Below are positions 52,300 to 62,559 of a stretch of DNA of 64,000 nucleotides, one piece after another (position 1 is the first letter of the stretch; each line of letters opens with the position of its first letter). The translations under genes and the position numbers were made by a program. Source of the stretch: Styela clava (taxonomy: Eukaryota; Chordata; Ascidiacea; Stolidobranchia; Styelidae); NCBI RefSeq assembly GCF_964204865.1, contig NC_135250.1:8928001-8992000 (forward strand). The letters run 5' to 3'. The notes under the pieces are model-generated. The model searched no databases and was not told the origin of the DNA. It was given only the letters and a program-made list of their open reading frames with translations.

Positions 52300-53738
52300 A
52301 TACAATGACGAATTTTCCTTTACATTGCCATGATGAACAACAAAAAGTACCAGGATTTAATAAATGTTTAATTTTACTTTAAAAGCCTATTACATTGATT
52401 TAGTCGCCGCCTTTGGTCTTGAAATGAGTTGAGTTTTGGTGGGGTTTATGTCATAGGCGAGCCAGAAATATACCATATAAATATAAGTTTTTCATGGTGT
52501 AGTCCATAGGCTATACCGTTATACCGTCGCGATTCGAGAATTGATTCGTAGATGAACATATGACTTCTGAGAAAATAGTGACCGACTTTATTTGTTTGAT
52601 TCTGTATACTTAATTAGAAATGGGGAGGGAACCGTGAAAGTATAATATAAGTGGCAGTCACTTTCGGTTGGGACAGTGGTTCATGAGACCCGTGTGGTCC
52701 ACAGTTAGATTTTAGAGGATCCATGATCTGTACATGCATAGGTAAAACAAAATATCAAAATGGAAATACTAGCCATTCGTAATTGGGGACTATAATTTTC
52801 AAAAGTTGATAAACACTATACGTCACGGTCACAGTGTATCACAAGATCGTTGAAAGTCATAATCTGTATTTGTTTCTTCAGGTACCTGATTTGAAATAAT
52901 TCAACACTTTCAGAAATACAAAAATGCGTAAGGAAATATTTATTGAAAATATAATTTGAACATATATATATAAGCAGATACCGCACAGAAACATTATATG
53001 AACTAGAGCTTTAATCTTGTCCAATGGAATGACCAAAACTGGACGCGATTGCATATTGGTTGTAGCGTTGAACTTGAATATGCTGTCATTGCAGGTTAAT
53101 AATACCACCCACGTTTAGCATCCGATTCAACGTGTAAAGGACAATTTCGAACCGGAAAAATTCGGGTTCCAGTAGTAGCCACTTACCTGACAGTGGCTGA
53201 CTCTACCGATCCGAGAAAGGCGTATAAAATTCCGTATAAAAAATTATGTGAAATGAGGTCAGAAAATTTAATCTTTAGAGGTTTACTATAATTCCTTAAA
53301 AAAGTGATCAATGCTCAAATATATGGACACGAAGACCAAAACGAAGAACTAGTCTACCTACCTTTTGCAGTACCGGTACCGTCGCGTAGCACAAGAGGTC
53401 GAAGAACCGCTACAAATAATTTTTATTGATTTTGAAGTCACACACAAAATTTCGAAGTGGAAAACGAACCACATAGAGCCCACAGAATTAAAATAAATAA
53501 ATAAAAAGATTCTCTATCACCGTCTGCTTCTTGCACGAGTTAATAATATTTGAACATATTTTTACTATTACTGTGTAGTTCTTTTTCATTTCGACGATCA
53601 ATTTTTAATCAAACGTAATTTACCCTTAAACTTGAATAAAAGAAATCGGAATTTGTATTCTAAAAATTATTCTGGTAAGGCTATTATAATCTCGTGTAGT
53701 GAGATAGTGTAATAGCCCTCCAATGGTAATTTAAAACC
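52300..53738. other. Intergenic region after IGFBP-like gene 1
   Basis: Contains the poly(A) signal at 52359 and no recognised gene. It is partly conserved with 59367-60151. A minus-strand frame at 52878-53108 has no recognisable features. Confidence 0.5.
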
Positions 53739-54154
53739 AATCTGCGCGCCGGTTTCCTGGCGTTTGCTGGATCGTCCTTAAGGCTGCAGCTGACCCCTCT
53801 GGTTTGTATTCTCAATCGCCCTGGCTGTTCGCTGATCTAGCTTGCTCTCCCTTGGCGCCTGGTGTGCATGCTGCTGACCCCTCTGGTTTCTATTTCCACT
53901 CGCCTTGGCTGTTTGCTGCTCTGGCTTGCTCTCCTGCACGCCGGATTCCTCACATTTCTTGACCTTTTCTGGTCTACTGATTCGTCCCTACGCCTCCCCT
54001 GCGCCACCGCTGCAGACGAGGACCGGATGGATTAGAATCTTACATGATTAACAACGTCACGCTTGGCAGCCCACGCTAAAGCTAATTTCACCGACAAATA
54101 AGAGATTTAGAGTCCAGTGGGTTGTGGGTCACAGGTGGCGCCTAAAAGTAATTG

Positions 54155-54195
54155 TTACTTATCGATTTTAATCGGTAAGTATGTTGATAGGTATT

Positions 54196-54226
<31 letters not shown>

Positions 54227-54559
54227 GTGTTTGTTTGTTTGTTTGTTTGTTTGTTTGTTTGTTTGTTTGTTTGTTTGTTTGTTTGTTTGTTTGTTTGTTT
54301 GTTTGTTTGTTTGTTTGTGTGTTTGTCTGTCTGTCTGTCTGTTAGATGCACGCGATATCTCACGAAAGCGAGATTGAATCTGCTCCAGATTTTGCATGTG
54401 CATTCATCATATATGATTTTTGATGAATTATGTCATATAATTAGCGAGTTATTAATTAATTAGTGATGGGACACAAGGTGTCACTATGGAGTAAGAGTGC
54501 TGTTTTGGGATCCCCTAACTTTCGATCGATAAGTCTTCGGTCTCTGACTGTTATTCTCG
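54155..54559. mobile_element. Microsatellite-bearing inverted-end element, copy 1
   Basis: Absent at the matching point of unit A (about 49355). It begins TTACTTATCGAT and ends with CGATCGATAAGTCTTCG, so CTTATCGAT is inverted at the two ends. It contains a TCTG/TTTG tetranucleotide tract (54195-54343) followed by the conserved TTAGATGCACGCGATATCTC. The layout is like the nonautonomous Helentron/HINE elements that carry GTCY microsatellites, but the assignment is uncertain. Confidence 0.6.
54195..54343. repeat. TCTG/TTTG microsatellite
   Basis: A pure tetranucleotide tract. Short GTCT blocks flank a long GTTT core, suggesting expansion of a variant repeat inside the element. Open frames through it on both strands are artefacts. 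Confidence 0.95.
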
Positions 54560-55697
54560 TTTTTTTATTGTCAGATTTTCATTTGTCAACATAAATTTTG
54601 CACCTGTCGTTCGCCATTGAATCCAACAATTCAACGGGTTATTTTAGCACTCGATGGTGCTAGAAGATGATGAGTTCGAATAATGTTTGAATAAAGTTTT
54701 TACTGTTTTGATCAGCAAACGTACAGGCAAAAATCAGTTTTCACGGGTCCTAATTTCATAGTGCGACGCCACTGAAGCGTAAGTTTGGCAACCAGTATTA
54801 GGCTACATTCAAATACATAACTCTTCTCTTCGTTCTTCATCAGAAAATGTCACGTAGCCCACCAATAATCTCATAAAAATTCAGATTTTTTATGGCTACT
54901 TCGCATTAAATTTTGTGCTTTCTGTTTCATGCTTTATAATTTATATTATTGATGAGTAGACTTGTCCCGTGGCTTACGGTGCAACAAGGGTGAAATTGTT
55001 GATAACGGAAGCGAAAGAGATGATTAAATATTCAAATAAAAACATATAGCGTATCAGTGACCAATAGATATTGAAAAACGTCCTACAGAGAGGAATTAAT
55101 TAAAAACACCATTATCATAGAAATCACATGTGATATACTTCAAAATAGCGTCAATGAATCCAAAATTACAATTAAAATATTATATATTTATTTACCTTCC
55201 GAAAGGTTTACTTGAACACGTCACGTCCACACGTCCAACTAAAAACCTTCGTGTCCTTTAAACACGTCCAACTAACAAAAAAATAACCAAAAAACGAGCA
55301 ATCATTAATAAGCAAAAATACATAAGGTCGATTTTTGTGTGGCTGGAAATACCTTTGGGCATTAAATAGTTTTATGGAGTGCATTCGCAAACCAAATTTC
55401 TGACTATCAGTGAAGGGATACTAAAACTGCACTTTCTGTTTTATGCATGCGTAGTATGTACATACAGTTTTATTTAGGTTCACTCCAAGTTGAAAACAGC
55501 AACCATTGAATATCATATTTGAATTAAGTCACATCTCAATAAATCAGAGACAATATTGTCCGTTGCAGCAAGTCGATAATTATTAAGTCAAAATTACATC
55601 CGATGTTATCTAAGTTTAAATAATTTAAGTGAAATCGGAGATAATTCTCAATTCTTTCTTAACAGTGTACGTGTATATATGACAATATTATATAGAC
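54560..55697. other. Unit B region upstream of the hAT-like insertion
   Basis: Collinear with about 49389-50605 of unit A. No gene recognised. Confidence 0.5.
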
Positions 55698-57305
55698 CAG
55701 GGGTCTGCAACCTTTTGAACTCCGCGTGCCATTTTATGAATAATGAGCACCTTCGCGTGCCAAACATTTTTATGTGTTTAGTTTGCCTAGTCAACTACCT
55801 GATTTGAATAGTCGGAATCGGAAATTTCCTTTTCTTATCTGAAACAGTCGCCGTGATTACACTTTCGTAAAAATAGCCGACTTTTTCAGCGTATACCGAC
55901 TGTTTAGTCGCGTAAAATAATCAATTCATGACAGCTACGAGAATCTATAAAATTTCCTACTATATTGATATAATTGGGTCCAACGTAACTCGCGGCTGCG
56001 TCTTCTTGCGTCAAAATATAAAGATTACTAGTCTAAAATACCGCTCAATCTGTTGACGTATAAAAATATGAGATAATCATGCCTGAGTGTATTCAGTTTC
56101 GATACTTTTTTGTGATCTTGCGAATTCGTTATCGCCGTTAGAAAAATCTCAAGATCTGTAATAAAAATCTCGTAGAGTACAATTAAATACATATAAAGTA
56201 TATCAGTAAATCAAAAATACATATTTATCGCCTCGAAATCCCCGCGGCTTTTTCGACGGATAATAATGGTTTTTCTGTTCTGCAAAGTAATCAATCCATG
56301 CCCGATACGGCCATATTTAAAATGTCTTGCTGTATTATAATTTACTTGTCTTCCATTTAACCTGCAGTTGCGTCGACAATATAAACGCATACGCATCACT
56401 ACACTAAAATACCACATCAATCCGCGGACATAAAAATGTGTGGTAAACTTCCCGGTTATATCTAGTTTTGATCCGTATTTTTCCAATTTTGCGAATTCGA
56501 CAAATCTGAGCTGTACTTGCAAAAATGACTCCGCTCTATCGCAATGCTGCCACTCAGATTTTGTACACGGAGTAAAATTTATTGGGTACAACGAAAATTG
56601 ATTGAATATACTTTAATTAATTATCTTATATCTCAACGCGACTTGGGGGAAAGTCGCGTTTCCAGCCTTATAATATGGATTGTATAATATTAACACGAAA
56701 ATTCCCGAAGGCAATTTAAAGTAATTGATAAAAAGGTAAATCCGCGCAACATTTAACCGTGTTTCTATTCTAATGGCTTTATGATTCTCAATGCCGCTCA
56801 AACTTATGTGTGCACCAGGCACACGAAATTTTGCAATTTACAATGCCTAAAGAAGTTGAATTCCATCAATTTTTTAAAAAGTGAAGTAAAAGTAATTTAT
56901 TTTTATTTTCGATACCAAAGAGATTGGGATTTTATTGGACTACATTCATTTCATCGAACGATTTAAAATTTCACCCAGGTTTTTGATGGTTTATAAAAAA
57001 TGGACTGAAATGTAGAAATTTTGGTATAATTGACATATTTTGTGATGATTCCTGACACAAAGTGTTTGATTGTGTGGCACAGTTATTTCATATGGAATTG
57101 ACGCACTGGATTTCAGTTAATAAAGTTTGAATGTTTGCAGTGCTGTAGGACATTTCTTCACCCATTTAACGATTTATTACCAGAATTTTAAGAGATGATA
57201 GAGGCCGCTTTTCCGAAGTGGAAAAATGTCCTGTAGTTTCACGTCCTGTAGTGTCACATACAATATGCACATTATTGGCATGGATTTACAATGTTACATT
57301 AAGAC
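55698..57305. mobile_element. hAT-like insertion in unit B
   Basis: Absent from unit A at about 50605. It starts CAGGGGTCTGCAACCTTTTG, a typical hAT-type terminus. ATATAGAC (55690-55697) precedes it and CTATAGAC (57306-57313) follows, a 7/8 target duplication. The expected complementary right terminus is not visible, so that end may be decayed or rearranged. Inside, about 55860-56160 and 56225-56530 are diverged direct repeats. A 126-codon minus-strand frame (56211-56591) falls on one repeat and resembles no transposase I know. Confidence 0.6.
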
Positions 57306-57313
57306 CTATAGAC

Positions 57314-58155
57314 TATGGAGTATTGATTAAAATGTACTGGGATTTTTTTATAAATATCAATTTCGAAGTTGAACAAGACTTGGCAAAAACAACAGTTCAC
57401 GTGATATCTATATTTTACGTACTTTGAATAACTTAATCTGCAAGTTTGTCGCGACTTTCGTAGCAACAATTAATCACGGTCTTTGTACCCACGGTCAACG
57501 AATGCGCGGTTAAAGATTAGGTTATTACTTTGTTTACGAAAAATAATTTTAATTTTTGGTTGCGTTATGAAAGTTCATTACTTCTTAAATCATAAGGATT
57601 ATCTCAATTCGAATGCCAAGTTTGAGTCGATTATCGTCATAGAAAATAGATATATTTCGGTATATGTGATATGACCAACAACTCTTCCGGAGTAATCGAC
57701 TTTTTTGTCGACGTTTAATAAGCGTAATCATTTGAACCGGTTACATAAACCTTTTGGCATTAGTATATAAATGAGAGGTTTTCCAATATTCCAGCATATT
57801 TAGGACAATGTTAATCGAAGATCAGCTCGCTAAATTCAAAAAGCTGGAAACTTTGAATATATTTTCGAAATATCTGAACGCATTCTCAAAAAAAATCCAA
57901 ATTGTATGCGGTAATAATCAGTATTTGTTTTAACACGACAGTCTTGTGACAGCATTTTGACAGAGTTGAAATACTCAACTAATTTGTGTAACTCAGCATT
58001 AATATTTGCAATAATTGAAAGAATAGTTGAAATTTTGAATGCTTTATAACAATACTAGAAAATTTTCCTCATTTTTGAGGGGGAGGGGGGTATTTACTGT
58101 GAAGACGTGTACTTTTTTAGATATTATAACATAGCATCCAACCGATACAACAACA
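57314..58155. other. Upstream region of IGFBP-like gene 2
   Basis: Collinear with about 50610-51411. No gene recognised. The frame corresponding to 50759-50955 is interrupted by TAG here. Confidence 0.5.
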
Positions 58156-58814
58156 ATGAAAATGTTCGTATTGTTGGCGTTTTGCATGATTATCGTCGCC
58201 TGTGACGCATTGAGCTGTCCCAAGTGCAATCCGTGGAAATGTCCCCACTTACCCTGCCCTGGAAGATCCCGAGTTCTCAACCCATGCAAGTGAGTTTTCC
58301 TCTCAAGCGGAACGACGAATATTTTTCAGGACATTTTCAATAAGAAAATGTTTTCGAATTGTAAAACGAAAAGGATAATGCCAAACGATTGGAGTAAATC
58401 TCAATGTCGGAACCATAGATTATAAATAGCCCAATGTTTATTAGAATATTTTCCGAGTTTTGCTTTAATGATTTTAGGTGTTGCAAAGAATGCGCAAAAC
58501 TGGAAGGTGAACCATGTGAAGGAATATGGAATATTTACGGAAAATGTGACCCCAAAATAAAGGACTTGAAATGCGTCAAGGGTCCAATTTGTGACAAAAA
58601 CCCAACGGATGATTCCGACGCCTCAGGAGTCTGCTTGCGAAGAAGAACCGTTGTATGTTTATAAAACAAATTATATTCACGTTTAGCAAGACCAGCGCAT
58701 GAGGAGTATATTGTTCTCACTCCTTGTACTGAGTATCTGATATAAGTGAATCATTACTTATCGATCTTTAGATCGGTAAGTATGTTGATAGGTATTTGTC
58801 TGTTTGTCTGTCTA

Positions 58815-58851
<37 letters not shown>

Positions 58852-59366
58852 TAGATGCACGCGATATCTCACGAAGGCGTGGTTGAATCTGCTTCAAATT
58901 GAATACGACAAATGATTTATGTCGTATAATTAGCGAGTTAATAATTAATTAGTGATGAGACACGCGGTGTCACTATAGAGTCATGAATCGAAACCCCAGT
59001 TTCGATCGATAAGTCTTCGTTTTTCGACTGATATTCACGTTCAAATAATTAACTTGAAATTACTGTTATTTTTGTTGAACTTTCCCAAATTTACGTCGGT
59101 AATGACAAAGTCACATTTGATATGATTTGTGTGAATGTTTGATCTGAATGTTCATTATATTGTATTCTGGCCAACGAAGTCATGTATATTCCTTTCCTGT
59201 TTAAATATAAAAATATTTTAATAGGAAATTAATTACAAATAATCATATACACCTAAAGTTAAAAAATATTCATAATGTTAATAATTTTTTTTTTCAGAAA
59301 AATATTAAAAAAACGTGCGATAAGTACCCACTTTGTGAGAAGAGGTATTATATTAGGTTACAATGA
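58156..59366 (+). CDS. Secreted single IGFBP-domain protein, copy 2
   Basis: Three exons: 58156-58289, 58478-58652 and 59298-59366. The first two match copy 1 exactly in length. They encode 125 residues. The signal peptide is almost unchanged (FCMIIVACDALS). The mature part keeps every cysteine and the core CCKECAKLEGEPC, IYGKCDP and CVKGPICDK motifs, but many residues between cysteines differ from copy 1. The GG of the usual CGG motif is changed (CEG). The tail is longer (KRYYIRLQ), because the stop of copy 1 is lost and reading continues to a TGA at 59364. Intron 2 carries a microsatellite element. AATAAA is at 59416-59421. Confidence 0.85.
58754..59041. mobile_element. Microsatellite-bearing inverted-end element, copy 2 (in an intron)
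   Basis: Inserted in intron 2 of IGFBP-like gene 2; intron 2 of gene 1 has an empty site (about 51990). It has the same ends as 54155-54559, a TCTG tract at 58797-58851, and the shared TTAGATGCACGCGATATCTC. Confidence 0.6.
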
Positions 59367-60151
59367 CGAATTTTCCTTTACATTGCCTGATGAACAACAA
59401 AAAGTAGCAAAACTTAATAAATGTTTAATTTTAATTTCAAATCTTATTGCATTGTTTTGGTCGTCGCCATTAGTATTTAAATGAGTTGAGTTTTGGTGAG
59501 GTTTATGTCATATGCGATGCGAGCCAGAAATATACCACAAGATTTTCATGGGGGTGGCTTACATCGCATCATTAATATTATGCGTTATTGTAGCTCAAAC
59601 TAAAATGTTAACCTTGAGATATACCGTTGCGTATACTGGGGCGATTCGCAAATTGATTCATAGATGAACATATGACTTCTGAGGGAATATAGTGACCAAT
59701 CCCCCCACAAAATAGACCGAAAGTTTGACCCACACAACAAGCAAATTAGAATTAGAATTAAATCAGACTTACCTCACTCAAAGTATAGAGACAATTCCAA
59801 ACCGGAAAGATTCCAGTTCCAGTAGTAGCCACTTACCTGACAATGGCTGACTCTACAGATCCGAGAAAGGTGTATAAAATTCCGTATACAAATTTATGTG
59901 GAATGAGGTCAGAAAATTTAATCTTTAGAGGTTTACTATAATTCCTGAAAAAAATAGAGCGATGCTCAAATATATGGACACGAAGACCAAAACGAAGAAG
60001 TAGTCTATCTACCTTTTACGGTACCGGTACCATCGAAAAAGTCGAAAGGAATCAGAATTTGTATTTTAAAAAGAATTCTGGTAAGGATATTATAATCTCA
60101 TGTAGTGAGATAGTGTAATAGCCCGCAAATGGTTATTCACAGCCAATCTGT
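59367..60151. other. 3' flank of IGFBP-like gene 2
   Basis: Contains the poly(A) signal at 59416. It is collinear with the end of unit A; similarity stops near 60151. No further gene. Confidence 0.5.
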
Positions 60152-62559
60152 TGGGGAATATTGCAAATCCTCAAACCAAAATTCCATGAGAATTCAGAAA
60201 TGCATCAGAGAAATTCGATACTCATAAACAACTTTTGTACAATCAATGATATTGATATATTTGAATAGCGTACGAGAAGTACGAGGGGGATATTACAATT
60301 GGAATGAATACTGTGCTAAGCGGGTAAAATGAAACCATACTTTAGATGTGTAATATATAATTAATATTACTGATGATAATTTTTTTTGTAAACTCCACGG
60401 AAATTTGGCAACGAGGAAGTTCTCTGTTCAAATAAAAAAACAGCTGAAGCAAACAACTGTGTAATTGCAAATTAAGAAATAAGAACACGAATACCTTTAT
60501 AAAAGATAAAGCTCGCTCTTGTTTGCTGTCACAACTCACCTATTTCTGATAATCAATAGTAGTGACGTTAACCGAAAAATCAAAATTGTAGTTAAGGTTT
60601 TGATTTGGAGGAAATTCCCAGGAAATCGGTCTTAGTCAGTCGAAACCACATATTTGCCTCCAGATAGCAAACAAATCGCTCATTTTTCAGTTTCTATTAA
60701 AAAATAGGATCAAAAGTTTATTATCTACTAATCCAAGTACGTCATTTCAATGTGTGTATTAGAACAAGGTAAGCATGAACTCACATAATAGAGAAAACAG
60801 AGACATCAGGCAACAAAATTGGAGATTGGAAAACGTAACTTTGCAACGATCCAATTTATGAAGTAATCGAATAGAGGTTGTTTTTTCTGAAATATATATT
60901 CAATTATGCTATTTTTATTATATATATTCCTAAATGGACACTCGCTAGTTAAAAGTTGAATAAACGTAAAAAATTCGAAATATACACCCCACTGCGCTCA
61001 TGCACCAAGAGATTGAGTTTAAAAATGCACTTGTTATATTGTTGTTATATACGGTATTCCCGTAGTATATGTACCAGGTTAGAGTTAGGCCATAATTTTA
61101 TTCCGAGTTCCGGGACTGTCTGTGTTAGCCAAGTTAATATCCCCTTGCCCATAGGTTTCAATCACTTTACACAACTTAATGTAAAATAGGTGAACAAAAT
61201 TAGTTACCTCAATATTGGTACACACACATCTGAAGGGTCGTTACATCTGCGTGGAACAGTTTGTTTCGACTTTTTATTCTGCGCCATGTAATTTAAGCGT
61301 TTTCCTAATACCTGCTGTAAAATCTTTGGCCCCAAATTCGTTTTTGAATCGGGTTAAAGAGGGGTTACTGGTGATTTGCGTGATAGTAATTCTACGCTCT
61401 TGTTGGTAACATGAAATTGCAGTTATGGCGCTCACTAATTGGTCAGGAAGAACCCAGAACAACACGAAGACAATCAAGTGAAGCATGTATTATTAGATAT
61501 AAGAATCAAAATTCATAACAATAGTATAACAACGCGAGAAAGTACGACAGTTGAATTGGTTTTACTGGGCATCAGTTATATTGTTATAACATCGAATTTA
61601 TACAATATATTAAAGACGCCACTTAAATTTTGTTTGTTTACCATACATGCTAATAACCAACCAACCTCGTGTCATGCAGCATGGCATCCTTACGTTGTCC
61701 AAGCATTGCCTCTTTTTAGACAACTAATCTTGCTGTTGACTAATATCCGGCATATTTTTCCGTATCCTATATCCATATGGGGTGAGGTAAAGCCAGATAA
61801 GTCGTTATGAACTTTTCTTGTGACATCACGGCTCACTAATAGAATGTAGATTAGCATACAGCGAACACGAGTGCAGGAATTTTACTCAAAATATGTGGAA
61901 TAATTCTAATATATATATATATATATATATAGCAATGTTATGTTAAAAATTCACTGTCAACGAACGATACAAAATAAATAATGGCGGGTTCCAAGCTTGT
62001 TGTACATGTATGACTAAAAGTTTCAGAATGTTAATTACATGGAATCCAGGAAAACGATAGATGCAATGTTGATATAAATTATTCGCTGAAAATTTTGACG
62101 ACAAATATATTTTCAATGTTATTGTCTTCACAATTGCACTTGATCAATAATCTGGTAATTTGACTGTAGAACAAGCTTCGAGAGTGGAAATCATTTCTCA
62201 TCTATAAATAGAATTAGGTGGAGTGAAAATAGTTTTTATGCAGATTTGTTTATACCCAAACTAAATTTTCCAAGTCTGCTTGTGAGGATAAAAAATGATT
62301 GGAGAAATTCAACAAAAATAAATGCCAGAATCTCGTTCGGTCACATGAAGTCTAAAGTTTATATTTTTTCTTATGCAATTCTCCCCTATTTAGCCGTGAT
62401 CAGAATCCTAGGCATTTAGACCATGATTGTATTTATAATATCGCTTTAATATCAGCGAATACTTGAATAAATAGTCCTATAAACTACGGAAAAAAAACAA
62501 TATTTTAAACAATCAGGAAAGACAAAACGACTTTACTCATTCATTCAGAGATATCTAAA
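60152..62559. other. Intergenic region before the JmjC gene
   Basis: No gene that I can support. At about 61052-61115 there is a decayed relic of the inverted-repeat element of the array (GGTATTCCCGTAGTATATGT and AGGTTAGAGTTAGGCCATAA). An AT dinucleotide run lies at 61909-61931. A 123-codon frame (61439-61810) has no recognisable features. Confidence 0.5.

Larger units (their letters stand above)
49190..53738. repeat. First half of old tandem duplication (unit A)
   Basis: It is collinear with 53950-60151. Matching landmarks are CAACGTCACGCTTGGCAGC (49280 and 54050), CGGAAGCGAAAGAGATGATTAAAT-type sequence (about 49800 and 55010), the IGFBP-like gene, CAGTAGTAGCCACTTACCTGA (53170 and 59820) and GTAGTGAGATAGTGTAATAG (53696 and 60104). 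Divergence is considerable, so this is an old event. Confidence 0.75.
53739..60151. repeat. Second half of old tandem duplication (unit B)
   Basis: Starts with a short GC-rich stretch and SINE-like head (53739-54010), then follows unit A. It is longer because of three insertions absent from unit A: 54155-54559, 55698-57305 and 58754-59041. Confidence 0.75.

Noticed and set aside
54117-54463. Open frames encoding Cys-Leu-Phe-Val or Lys-Gln-Thr-Asn repeats
   Set aside because: They are direct translations of the TTTG/TCTG microsatellite in different frames.
61439-61810. 123-codon open frame
   Set aside because: No domain, no codon or splice support, and no conserved counterpart in the window; chance is likely in a 2.4-kb intergenic region.
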